The notes under the pieces are model-generated. The model was not told the DNA's origin. It did not search any database and saw only the letters and a program-made list of their open reading frames with translations. Positions 45,425 to 54,214 of a stretch of DNA of 63,664 nt are shown here, piece after piece. Made by a program: the position numbers and the translations under genes. The stretch covers positions 1 to 63,664 of the forward strand of contig CAZPHH010000017.1 in assembly GCA_964586145.1 (NCBI GenBank), in the 5' to 3' direction. The stretch is from JAFGJQ01 sp964586145 (GTDB taxonomy: Bacteria; Planctomycetota; Phycisphaerae; UBA1845). Numbering within the stretch: the stretch's first letter is position 1; each line of letters starts with the position of its first letter.

Positions 45425-46528
45425 TCAATTCGTGCATGAGACCACCGCGGACAACTCGTCTTCGCGCTCACACAGCTCGCGGAGCAGGTGGAACTGGTTG
45501 CGACAGCGGATGAGGTTGTGGCCGGGGCGCGAGATGCGATAGTAGACGTCGCCCATCAGGTGGTCCGTCAGGAAACGCAGCCCCTGTTCGAACGTGATCA
45601 CCTTCGCTGCCGTCACGAGGTGAGCGATCTCCGTGGGAGTGAGCAGGCTCGCGGCGCCCTCCCGGTAGCCCCGGACCAGGGCCTCGAACCGATCCGTGTC
45701 CACGCGGACGCGCGACAGGTCGTCCTCGTCCTCCGCGGCCAGGCACACCATCGAACGAGCCATGTCGCCGAAGTCGTACAGGGACAACCCGGGCATCACC
45801 GTGTCCAGGTCGACCACGCAGATCGCTGCTCCGGTTCGCGCGTCGAACAACAGGTTGTCCAGTTTGGCGTCATGGTGGGCGATTCGCTCCGGAATCGCAC
45901 CGGATGCCGCAAGATCCGACAGGGCACCCGCCAACGGGGCGTGCGCTCGGGCAAACTCGATCTGGGCACGAGCCGCGGCCGCCCGGGCGACGGAATCCTG
46001 CTGAACGGCCTGGTGGAACGCGGCCAATCGCTCGCGCGTGTCGTGAAAGCCCGGGATCGTCTCAATCAGCCGCGGGGGCGGAAGGTCCGCCAGGAACGCC
46101 TGGAACTCGCCGAACGCCCGCCCGGCCTGGCGAACCTGTTCGAGGTTCGTTGCGGCAACGTGGCTTCGCGTCCCCTCGACAAAACGATACGTCCGCCAGC
46201 ATTCGCCGGAAGCCGTCGTGTATGTGGCCTTCCCGTCGAGCGAGGGCACAACCTGCAAGGTGCGGCGAGCGGCGTCGGGCAGCCCGGAAGCGCGGTAGCG
46301 GTTCTGGAGGTGCTCCGTCACACGCAGGATGTTTCGCATCACGGCGTCCGGATCGGAGAACACGTGACGGTTGATTCGCTGGTGCAGGTATCGCTCGGTC
46401 AACCCCTGCCGCGCATACGTTGCGACGTACGACTCGTGGATGTGCCCCCGCCCGAAGGAACGAGCTGCCACGAAACGGCCGGGAATGCAGAATTGGCGGC
46501 TGACGTCGGCGATCTGCTCGGCCATCAT
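45425..46528 (-). CDS. Aminoglycoside-phosphotransferase-fold kinase, N-acetylhexosamine 1-kinase-like
   Basis: The product is a 367-residue cytoplasmic protein. The kinase core is seen in ERIAHHDAKLDNLLFD (catalytic loop; Asp base and Asn metal ligand) and ICVVDLDTVMPGLSLYDFGDMARS (metal-binding Asp). The overall pattern, including FGRGHIHESYVAT near the N-terminus and RYLHQRINRHVF, resembles NahK-type kinases that phosphorylate N-acetylhexosamines at C1. That would suit the adjoining sugar locus. Tandem ATG codons at 46528 and 46525 make the start uncertain by one residue. Its 3' end faces the GH31 gene, 89 bases away. Confidence 0.82.
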   Translation of the reverse strand: MMAEQIADVSRQFCIPGRFVAARSFGRGHIHESYVATYARQGLTERYLHQRINRHVFSDPDAVMRNILRVTEHLQNRYRASGLPDAARRTLQVVPSLDGKATYTTASGECWRTYRFVEGTRSHVAATNLEQVRQAGRAFGEFQAFLADLPPPRLIETIPGFHDTRERLAAFHQAVQQDSVARAAAARAQIEFARAHAPLAGALSDLAASGAIPERIAHHDAKLDNLLFDARTGAAICVVDLDTVMPGLSLYDFGDMARSMVCLAAEDEDDLSRVRVDTDRFEALVRGYREGAASLLTPTEIAHLVTAAKVITFEQGLRFLTDHLMGDVYYRISRPGHNLIRCRNQFHLLRELCEREDELSAVVSCTN

Positions 46529-47248
46529 GTCCGGCTCATCCGTTCCCGGTCGGCATTCCCGGGCCGTGCAACACGCGCGCGTCCCGACGGCACACATCTC
46601 TTGCCCCATGGATACGCAGAATCAGGATGGCCATCGGCACAGCGAGAATCACCCCGCCACTGACCGCTCAATCCAGGCGAAACCGCCTGGCCGCGGGCAC
46701 CCTGCACAACATGGTGCGGTGCATGACAGATGCAATCGTACCCATTACAGACACGCACATGACACGTGTCAACACCCCCTATCGCACGGGCACCGCAAGC
46801 CGGACGGCGACGCGCGAAACAGTGACCTGCTCCGCCCGCCCCGCATTGGGGGCGGATCGTGTCGTCGCCGGCGTTGGGCGCGCAAACCGCGCTGGGCTTC
46901 TGCGTTTTTCCGTTTGTCCGCAGGTACGGTGATTGTCGCTTGCGGATCGGGTGTCGACGGCATGTGGGCAGTACGCGCATATGGCCCGCAGCGGGAAGGA
47001 ACACCCGGCTTGAACAACGTTGTCTATACGATTGCCGTATGAGATCCGGATGGTTTTGGGCCGGCCGCGCCTGTGTTGGTTGTCGGGGGGCGTTCACGCT
47101 CGCCGGCGGGGTTCCAGGGGCAATTCGAAAGACCGTAGACGACCGGCTGGAAAGGAAGATGGTCAGGAAAACGGATCCCCCATAGACCGGCTGGAAAGCC
47201 GGTCCCACATGCGTATCTTCGTCGCTCCGTCGCTGCGTCGCTTCGTCG
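46529..47248. other. 720-base intergenic region with palindromes and hairpins
   Basis: No convincing gene is seen. Structure present: CCAGGCG-AAAC-CGCCTGG (46673-46690), a 7-base-stem hairpin; TGACACGTGTCA (46760-46771), a perfect 12-base palindrome that could be an operator for the kinase gene; and GACCGGCT-GGAA-AGCCGGTC (47185-47204), an 8-base stem capped by a GNRA-type loop just past the asnS stop. The last may act as a weak terminator, but there is no T-tract. Confidence 0.45.
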
Positions 47249-47251
47249 CTA
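47220..47251. repeat. Four tandem 8-base units at the asnS stop
   Basis: Four copies of CGTCGCT plus one variable base (C, G, T, then A) lie head to tail and run into the asnS stop codon. This is a short tandem repeat with no clear role. Confidence 0.6.
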
Positions 47252-48754
47252 CGGATAAATCTTCCCCATCATCCTTGGGTACGGGATCGTCTCCCGGATG
47301 TGCTTGAGGCCGCAGAGCCAGGCAAGCGTGCGCTCCACGCCCAGGCCGAAGCCGCCGTGCGGGACGCTGCCGTAGCGGCGCAGGTCCAGGTACCACTCAT
47401 ACGGCTCCTGCGGCAGGCCGTCCTCGCGGATGCGCTCCACCAGCCGGTCGTAGTCCTCCTCGCGGGCGGAGCCGCCGATGATCTCGCCGAACCCCTCGGG
47501 GGCGAGCATGTCGAAGTTCTCCACCCGCTTCGGGTTCGTCCGGTCGATCCGCATATAGAAGGCCTTGACCTCCTTGGGATAGTGCGTGACGAACACCGGC
47601 CGGTCGTGCAGCCGGGAGATGATCGTCTCGTCGGAGCCGCCCAGGTCGCTGCCCCACTGGAAGTTCGCGGCCAGCTCGATGTGGTGCGGGATGTTGGCCA
47701 CCTGCTCCTCCAGCTCGGAGCGATCCTCCCGGGCGGTCTGGATGTCCTGGGCGGCCTTCTCCTGCTGCCATTTCTTCTTGGCCGTCTTCTGCGTCTCGGT
47801 CAGCCGTTCGATCTCGCCAGTCAACTCGGCGATGCGGGCGTTCTTCTGTGTCAGGTCGGCCTCGAGCAACTCGCGAGCCTTGGGGCCGTGCAGGATTTCG
47901 ACGGCCTCGTCGTACGTGAGCCGGAAGAACGGCTTGCGGATGGCCTCCAGTGAAGCAAGATCCCGGCCAAGCTCGACAAGGTCGGCCCGGTGCTGGGACA
48001 GGACGCGCTGGACCACGCTGCAGATGAAATCCTCGGCCACGGCGATCACATCGTCCAGGTACGCGTACGCGATCTCCGGCTCCACCATCCAGAATTCGGT
48101 GAGGTGCCGGCGGGTCTTGGACTTCTCCGCCCGGAAGGTCGGGCCGAAGCAGTAGACCTTGCGATGGGCTAGGCAGGCGGCCTCCACGTAGAGTTGCCCC
48201 GTCTGGGCTAGGTAGACCGGCTCGCCGAAGTAGTCCACCGCGAACAGCGTGGACGTGCCCTCGCCGGCCGACGGGGAGAAGATCGGCGTGTCGATCAGCA
48301 CGTAGCCGTTGTCGTTGAAGAAGCTGCGGATCGCGTCCACCAGGGTGTGCCGAATCCGAAGGATGCGGTACTGCCGCTCCGACCGGAACCAGAGGTGCCG
48401 GTGTTTCAGCAGGAATTCGATGCCGTGCGGCTTGGGGGTGATGGGGTAGTCCTGCGCGGCATGGACGACAGCCAGCCCGGTCGTATCCAGCTCGTGTCCG
48501 CCCACCGCCCGCTCGTCCGCCCGGACCGTGCCTGTGAGTTCCAGCGCCGTTTCCTGGGTCAGGTGCGTGGCGGTCTCGAAAAAGGGTTCGGTATGCTCGT
48601 TCCTTTCTACGACGCACTGACACAGGCCGGTGCCGTCGCGAACGATGACAAACGCAATTTTCCCGCTGCTGCGGGTCTTGTGAACCCATCCCTGCAGAGT
48701 GACGCTCTGCCCGACGTGCTCCGAAAGCCGATCGATCGTGGTTTTGGTCGACAT
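47249..48754 (-). CDS. asnS: Asparaginyl-tRNA synthetase with coiled-coil insertion
   Basis: The product charges tRNA-Asn (class IIb). It has an N-terminal OB-fold anticodon domain (VTLQGWVHKTRSSGKIAFVIVRDGTG), class II motif 2 (YCFGPTFRAEKSKTRRHLTEFWMVEPE) and motif 3 (GGFGLGVERTLAWLCGL). At 501 residues it is about 35 longer than the E. coli enzyme. Residues 291-355 are a highly charged helix (LLEADLTQKNARIAELTGEI, then Lys/Glu-rich stretches) predicted to form a coiled-coil hairpin between motifs 2 and 3. The gene follows the acyltransferase by 77 bases on the same strand. Confidence 0.95.
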   Translation of the reverse strand: MSTKTTIDRLSEHVGQSVTLQGWVHKTRSSGKIAFVIVRDGTGLCQCVVERNEHTEPFFETATHLTQETALELTGTVRADERAVGGHELDTTGLAVVHAAQDYPITPKPHGIEFLLKHRHLWFRSERQYRILRIRHTLVDAIRSFFNDNGYVLIDTPIFSPSAGEGTSTLFAVDYFGEPVYLAQTGQLYVEAACLAHRKVYCFGPTFRAEKSKTRRHLTEFWMVEPEIAYAYLDDVIAVAEDFICSVVQRVLSQHRADLVELGRDLASLEAIRKPFFRLTYDEAVEILHGPKARELLEADLTQKNARIAELTGEIERLTETQKTAKKKWQQEKAAQDIQTAREDRSELEEQVANIPHHIELAANFQWGSDLGGSDETIISRLHDRPVFVTHYPKEVKAFYMRIDRTNPKRVENFDMLAPEGFGEIIGGSAREEDYDRLVERIREDGLPQEPYEWYLDLRRYGSVPHGGFGLGVERTLAWLCGLKHIRETIPYPRMMGKIYP

Positions 48755-48831
48755 GGGCGGAAGTTATAGAGGAAAACGGGAGAGCTGAGAAGCGGGGGAA
48801 TGCGGCGGTGGGGTGCGTTCTGGCGTACCGC

Positions 48832-49539
48832 TCAGGACGTTGGGGCGAGGAACTGGATGGCGGCCTGGACACGCTGCGTGGCCTCGCGAATGGCAAAGCG
48901 ATGGCGGATGCCGGCCAGGTCCGAAAGGTCCACCGGCAGGCCGAACCGGACGCGGGTGCGATGCCGCTGGAAGAACGAGCAGGCCACGCTTTCGGAGTAC
49001 TTCGTGCCGGAGATATGAACGGGAATCACCGTGGCCCCGGTCCGCAAGGCGATCAGGGCAGGGCCCTCCTTGGGCGGCAGCGTCTGCCCGCGAGGCGGAA
49101 TGCGGCCTTCGATAAAAACGGCCAGGGCACCGCCCGCCCGCAGTCGGCGAATGGCCGCCTTCGTTGCCTCCACGTCCTGACCATCCCGCCGGACGGGGAT
49201 GCAGCGGATCAGGTCGGTGGCCCTTCGAAAGAGCGGCAGGGCGGAGAACTCCCGGGCCACCAGGAAGGCCGGCACGCGGGTGGGGCAGGCCGCGATGATC
49301 ATGAGCGGATCGGCCGCACACGTGTGATTGGCTACCAGGATGACCGGGCCGGTAGCCGGGACCGTACAGGCACCCTCGCGGCGGAGCCGGTACCAGAGCC
49401 GCGCTACAATCCAGTTCAGGTCGCACCAGAACGCCAGTTGCGGCAGCATGGGCCGGCTGCACCAGCGGATGGCCAGCGCCAGCACGCCGGCGGCCAGCGC
49501 CGTGCCCAGGGTTCCCGCGACCAGCGCATGGATCGTCAT
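48832..49539 (-). CDS. 1-acyl-glycerol-3-phosphate acyltransferase-like protein (PlsC family)
   Basis: The product has 235 residues. The acyltransferase signature is VANHTCAADP (the H-x4-D catalytic pair), followed by FIEGRIPPRG in place of the more usual EGTRS block, and VIPVHISGT. An N-terminal hydrophobic segment anchors it to the inner membrane. It would acylate lysophosphatidic acid or a related lipid in phospholipid synthesis. The frame extends upstream to 49722, overlapping the start of the divergent LOG gene, so the ATG at 49539 is preferred even though its ribosome site is weak. Confidence 0.87.
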   Translation of the reverse strand: MTIHALVAGTLGTALAAGVLALAIRWCSRPMLPQLAFWCDLNWIVARLWYRLRREGACTVPATGPVILVANHTCAADPLMIIAACPTRVPAFLVAREFSALPLFRRATDLIRCIPVRRDGQDVEATKAAIRRLRAGGALAVFIEGRIPPRGQTLPPKEGPALIALRTGATVIPVHISGTKYSESVACSFFQRHRTRVRFGLPVDLSDLAGIRHRFAIREATQRVQAAIQFLAPTS

Positions 49540-49708
49540 GCAGGCCACTGTACGCGGCCGCCCGTCATGCTCAATAGCGGGGGCGGTGAGCCGGTTGGAC
49601 AGGATGCCGCCAGGCCGGTATTCGTATCCCCCCTTCGCAACCCGTAGCCGGCCCAGCGGAAGGTCGTAGGACGGGTGGCTGAAATCCGGACTTCCGGCTG
49701 GGCGGACT

Positions 49709-50311
49709 ATGTCGAAGACCATTTGTGTGTACTGCTCGTCGAGTGACGCGATTGACCGCGTGTATTTTGCGGCGGCCGTCGAGGTGGGCCGGGAGATGGC
49801 CGCCCGAGGCTGGTCGCTCGTCTATGGCGGGGGGAACGTCGGGCTGATGGGTGCGCTGGCCGAGGCCGTTCATGGGGCGGGTGGCCGAGTGGTGGGGGTC
49901 ATTCCGCGGACATTGGCTGAGAAGGGACTGGCGTATGCCGATGCCGAGGAGATGATCATCACACGTGACTTGCGGGAGCGCAAGGCGACGATGGAGGCTC
50001 GGGCGGATGCATTCATCGCATTGCCGGGCGGGTTCGGCACACTGGAAGAGCTGGTCGAGATTGTGACGCTCAAGCAGCTTTCGTTCCACTCGAAAGCGAT
50101 GGTGCTGCTGAACACGGCGGGCTTCTACGACGGGCTGCTGCAGGTGTTCGAGCGGATGTACACCCTGCAGTTCGCCAAGCCGGTGTACCGAAAGCTCTAC
50201 CATGTGGCGGCCACGCCGGCTGCCGCGTTGCATCACATCTCCGCGTATCAGCCCCCCGTGCTGGACGAGAAGTGGTACGGCCCGCCCGATCGGGCCGGGT
50301 TGGAAGCGTGA
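49709..50311 (+). CDS. LOG family protein (nucleoside-monophosphate phosphoribohydrolase type)
   Basis: The product is a 200-residue cytoplasmic protein. It matches the LOG/TIGR00730 family: ICVYCSSSDAID at the start, SLVYGGGNVGLMGALA, and the nucleotide-binding signature LPGGFGTLEELVE. Members remove ribose 5-phosphate from N6-modified AMP (cytokinin activation in plants) and are often mis-annotated as lysine decarboxylases. In bacteria the physiological substrate is often a purine monophosphate. It stands alone, divergent from the acyltransferase. Confidence 0.93.
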   Translation: MSKTICVYCSSSDAIDRVYFAAAVEVGREMAARGWSLVYGGGNVGLMGALAEAVHGAGGRVVGVIPRTLAEKGLAYADAEEMIITRDLRERKATMEARADAFIALPGGFGTLEELVEIVTLKQLSFHSKAMVLLNTAGFYDGLLQVFERMYTLQFAKPVYRKLYHVAATPAAALHHISAYQPPVLDEKWYGPPDRAGLEA

Positions 50312-50472
50312 ATCCCGGGCCCTGGCGCCTCGCAACTTCCGTGGGAGGCGATCGGGCCGACGTGTCGGGCTTGTGCTCCGCAACCCACACGGCTATCGTG
50401 ACTTACGTGACGCCCCTTATGGAGTTGCGGGCGTCGGGTTCTGCCCGCCGCAACTCCGGAGAGGACTCGATA

Positions 50473-52281
50473 TTGACCGCAGCCAACCCTCCTCCTTTCC
50501 GGCGTGATGATTGCCAGGCCCCCGCTCCGGGAGGCCGGGGCTCGCTCCGCCTCGTGGATTTTGTGGACGTCGGGCTGCTGCAGGAATTGCAGGACAGCTT
50601 TGCGTCCCTGGGCCGTCTGTCGATCCAGATCTGCGATGCCGATGGCGAGCTCATCACAACCCCCTCTTGCGCGGCACCGGCCTGCACGTTGCGCGAAGCG
50701 GGAAAGAACGAGTGTGGCGGCTGCGCCCGCAGCGCGGTGGCCCTTTCGGCCCGAGTGGCTCAGACCGGTGGGCCGGTGTCAGCATCGGAAGGGGGCATGC
50801 GCCACCACGCCGCGCCGATTCGCGCGTTGGGCTGTCGGCTGGGGACGGTGGTGGCGGGTAACGCTCCGGAAGACACCGTTCCGGAGGAAGAGCTTCGGGC
50901 GGTTGCGGAGCGGTACGCGCTGAAGCTCGGCACGCTGCGCGATGCCGTTCGGCAGGGCGTGGAGGACCGGCTGGAATCCACAGCCCGGTTGCCCTCGGTT
51001 CTGGCCCGGGTGATTGCGACGCTGTGCGAGCAGCGATTCGAGGTTCGCCGTCGCCTGGAGGAACTGAGTACCGTCTGCGACGTGACCCAAATGCTGTCCG
51101 GGGACGCCCGACTCAAGGATGCGATGGCCTCGGCGGCCGGCCGCGTCGCCGACGTGATGCGGGTGAAGGCGGCCACCATCCGGCTGGCGGACCAGGAGCG
51201 GGCCGAGCTGGTTCTGTATGCGTCGCACAACCTGTCGCGCGAGTACCTGGAGAAGGGCGCGGTGACGCTTTCCGAAAACCCGATTGACCAGGCGGCGTTC
51301 CGCGGGGAGACCGTGTACATCGAAGACGCGACAACGGACCCGCGATTCCGGTATCCCGAGGCGGCCCGGCGCGAGGGCCTGGTGAGCGGCCTGTGCGCGC
51401 CGATGTCCTATCGCGGCGAGGTGGTGGGCGTGCTGCGCATCTACAGCGGCCGGAGGCAGCGGTTTTCCGGCCTGGAAACCACCTTGTTGCGGGCGATCGG
51501 GTCGCAGATTGCGGCCGCGGTGACGCACTCGCGATTGTATGAGCAGCGCCTGGCCAACGAACGCTACGCACGGCAGCTCACGTATGCCGCGGAGATTCAG
51601 CGGCGAATGATCTCGCCGCTGCCGCGGCACCCGCGGATTTCGTTCGGGGCCGTGTACGATCCGCGGCTGGAGGTGGGGGGCGACTTCTATGACTTCGTCG
51701 AACTGCCCTACGGCACCCTGGGCGTGTGCATCGCGGACGTTGTGGGCAAGGGCATTCCGGCGGCACTGCTGATGGCGTCCGTCCGCACCGGGCTGCGGGC
51801 GCACGCACACGACACGTATCACATCAAGGACATCATGGAGAAGGTTAATCGCGGTCTGTGCCGGGACACGCTGGTCAACGAGTTTGTCACATTGTTCTAC
51901 GGGGTGTTTGCCCCGGACGGCTCGCAACTGACCTACTGCAACGCCGGGCACGAGCCGCCGCTGCTGTTGCGGGGTGACCAGGCCGTCCGCCTGCGCAGCG
52001 GAGGCATGGCCCTGGGGATCGACGCCGCCGAAGCGTACCAGACGGACATCGTGCATCTGGAGAGCGGCGACATCATCGTGATGGTGACGGACGGTGTGAC
52101 CGAAGCGATGAACTTCGACGACGAACCATTCGGGCGCGACCGGCTGATCGAATCGGCACGCCGGCACCGGGGTCTGGACGCCGCGGGCATGGCCCAACAA
52201 CTCCTCTGGGACGTCCGCCGTTTTGTCGGCCTGGCCGACAAGATTGACGACCTGACGCTCGTGGTCGCGAAGGTGGCTTGA
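50473..52281 (+). CDS. PocR-GAF-SpoIIE serine/threonine phosphatase
   Basis: The product is a 602-residue cytoplasmic signalling protein. The N-terminus is a PocR-type sensor (VDVGLLQELQDSFASLG...ICDADGELITTPSCAAPAC...GKNECGGCARS) with cysteines that could hold a metal or sense redox. A GAF domain follows (about 210-370: SENPIDQAAFRGETVYIEDATTDPRF, LCAPMSYRGEVVGVLRIY). The last 230 residues are a PP2C/SpoIIE phosphatase (AEIQRRMISPLP, VGGDFYDFVELP, IADVVGKGIPAALLMA, IIVMVTDGVTEAMN) with the metal-binding aspartates. It probably dephosphorylates a STAS protein. The TTG at 50473 follows GGAGAGG at ideal spacing; an ATG at 50419 has no ribosome site. Confidence 0.88.
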   Translation: MTAANPPPFRRDDCQAPAPGGRGSLRLVDFVDVGLLQELQDSFASLGRLSIQICDADGELITTPSCAAPACTLREAGKNECGGCARSAVALSARVAQTGGPVSASEGGMRHHAAPIRALGCRLGTVVAGNAPEDTVPEEELRAVAERYALKLGTLRDAVRQGVEDRLESTARLPSVLARVIATLCEQRFEVRRRLEELSTVCDVTQMLSGDARLKDAMASAAGRVADVMRVKAATIRLADQERAELVLYASHNLSREYLEKGAVTLSENPIDQAAFRGETVYIEDATTDPRFRYPEAARREGLVSGLCAPMSYRGEVVGVLRIYSGRRQRFSGLETTLLRAIGSQIAAAVTHSRLYEQRLANERYARQLTYAAEIQRRMISPLPRHPRISFGAVYDPRLEVGGDFYDFVELPYGTLGVCIADVVGKGIPAALLMASVRTGLRAHAHDTYHIKDIMEKVNRGLCRDTLVNEFVTLFYGVFAPDGSQLTYCNAGHEPPLLLRGDQAVRLRSGGMALGIDAAEAYQTDIVHLESGDIIVMVTDGVTEAMNFDDEPFGRDRLIESARRHRGLDAAGMAQQLLWDVRRFVGLADKIDDLTLVVAKVA

Positions 52282-52291
52282 GAGGGCGGCC

Positions 52292-52392
52292 GGCGTTCTT
52301 CAGCCAGAGGTCGAGGCCCCTAACGCCCCCGCCACCCGCGGAAAGCACCCCGGCCCGAACACTCTGAGGACAGAGGATTGCCGAAGAACGCC
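52292..52392. other. Long-range inverted repeat after the phosphatase gene
   Basis: GGCGTTCTTC (52292-52301) pairs with GAAGAACGCC (52383-52392), separated by 81 bases. The 279-base interval 52282-52560 also has GGACCCTCCGGGC twice (52443-52455 and 52481-52493). A structured transcript end is possible. No gene is seen. Confidence 0.35.
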
Positions 52393-52560
52393 AGCCCCCG
52401 TAAGATGAGAATCCGGCAGTGATGCCGACCGGCGCGGGCCGCGGACCCTCCGGGCCGTGTCGGGGGCGGACGGTCGCGGAGGACCCTCCGGGCGAAGCGC
52501 CCGTCGGTGTCCACGCTCCGTCGGCTTCGCCTGTCAGGAACGCCAAAGGAGGACAAGCAC

Positions 52561-54069
52561 ATGTCGCGCCAGGTCAGGGTTGCGCTCGGTCTCGTGTCGG
52601 TTCTTGCGTTCGTGGTCCTTGTGGGCTGTGCAGTGAATGTCGGACAGACACCCGGCAGGGGGGCGTTCGTCAGCTTCACGATCCTCGGCAAATCCTTCAC
52701 CGTCTCGTTCGGCGACGCCGGCGTCCTCACGGTCCAGGCCGGGCAGACCGTTCAGCAGGCGGCGGGCGTCCGCCTGTTTGAGCAGGACCCGCCGCAGCCG
52801 GCGCCGAGTGGACAGATGATTCTGCGCGGTACCGAAGTTGGTGTGGCCCGCCTGCTGAACGCCAAGGAGATCGTTCGTCAGCAGCCCTTGCCCTATTACG
52901 GGACCGCCCAGATCCGCTTTTCGATCGCGTCCGGAAGTTCCGCCGAGCTGTGCAGCTCGGCCACTTTCCTTGCCGAATACACCCTGAATCTCACGGCTGG
53001 GGTCGCCTCCATCGCGGATGAAGTTCGCGAGCTGTCTCGGGAGGCCCTCAACGTGATCGCGACAAACGACGTGACGCTGTGTATCGAGGTTGCGTCCGAC
53101 TTCGACGGCGTCATTACGCTCAATGAGTTCGGCCTGACGTTCGGCGGCGGCAGCGGGGGAGCCGCGGACGTCTCGTTCGTCTTGCGAAACACCGACTTCG
53201 AAAACATCCACATTTTGCTGCCGAGCGAGAGTTTTGGCCCGTCCAACCGCATCACGCCGGGGAGCACCCGCTCCGCTACGGTCAGCGGCGTCGGCATTGG
53301 TGACTCCGTTACTTTGCGGGCAGGCCGGAACGGGATCGTCCTGGATACCGAAACCTGCCCCACGGTGGAGCAAGCCGAGTACACGGCCACCGCCACCTGG
53401 GACGGCAGCCAACTCACATGTGCAGCCGAGCAGCAGGGGGGAGGCGGCACTCCCGTGGGCACGGAGTTGCAGATCCCCATCAATTCTGACGGAGACGCGG
53501 CATCGCCTACGGCGACGTACAACGGCGTCGACTACGGGATTGTCGGTGTCCTGAATACCAACACGCCGGACGCACCTGCGGCCAACCGCCCGAGCAGCGT
53601 TAGCGTCGACCTTCGCGAACTCGGCCTCCAGTACGTGGAGCGCGTCTACCTGGCGCAGGCGTGTGCCTGGGTACCGGACCTGAGCAACGGCGTTGTGATC
53701 GGGGTGCTGACCGCCGCGTACGAGGAAGGGGGACCACCGACTACGCTGAACCTTGTCATGGGAACCAGCACGGCGGAGTGGTCGTGGCAGCGGCCGGAGC
53801 ATGGTACCCAGTATGGTGGAGTTCAGCACGATCGTGCGCCCATCCTGTATTCGTCCGCCACCACGATCGACTCTGCCTTCGAATACGACGGGTACATGTT
53901 CTGGACCAGCACGGATCTGGATGCGTCGCGAACGCTTGTGAGCCTGACACTCACGATCGTCGATCCGGCTACGCTGAGCCGTCATCCGCTCAATCCGGCG
54001 CCGACCTGGGCGGGGATCTCCATCGTGGGGACCACCCTGGTCGGTCCGGCGGGTGCCCCGGGCGGCTGA
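52561..54069 (+). CDS. Lipoprotein of unknown function
   Basis: The product has 502 residues. The signal ends in a lipobox (VVLVGC, Cys23). The body is beta-rich and divides into an N-terminal part (to about 200), a middle part (DVSFVLRNTDFENIHILLPSESFGPSNRITPG), and a C-terminal part with an aromatic motif (AEWSWQRPEHGTQYGGVQHDRAPILYSS). No enzyme motif is recognised; it could be a surface-binding lipoprotein. AGGAGG lies at good spacing before the ATG. It stands alone between the phosphatase and the histidine kinase. Confidence 0.72.
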   Translation: MSRQVRVALGLVSVLAFVVLVGCAVNVGQTPGRGAFVSFTILGKSFTVSFGDAGVLTVQAGQTVQQAAGVRLFEQDPPQPAPSGQMILRGTEVGVARLLNAKEIVRQQPLPYYGTAQIRFSIASGSSAELCSSATFLAEYTLNLTAGVASIADEVRELSREALNVIATNDVTLCIEVASDFDGVITLNEFGLTFGGGSGGAADVSFVLRNTDFENIHILLPSESFGPSNRITPGSTRSATVSGVGIGDSVTLRAGRNGIVLDTETCPTVEQAEYTATATWDGSQLTCAAEQQGGGGTPVGTELQIPINSDGDAASPTATYNGVDYGIVGVLNTNTPDAPAANRPSSVSVDLRELGLQYVERVYLAQACAWVPDLSNGVVIGVLTAAYEEGGPPTTLNLVMGTSTAEWSWQRPEHGTQYGGVQHDRAPILYSSATTIDSAFEYDGYMFWTSTDLDASRTLVSLTLTIVDPATLSRHPLNPAPTWAGISIVGTTLVGPAGAPGG

Positions 54070-54214
54070 GGCGGAGGGGCCGCGGCGGTGGTGAAACCGC
54101 AATGGTCACCGGGCAGGTTCTCCACGCCCTGAGCGGGGCGCCGGTCTCGGGAACCATGTTGCGATCTTCGGCGGCGGGTTGGCGTCACTTCCCGATAGAG
54201 GCCGGACCGGGCGT

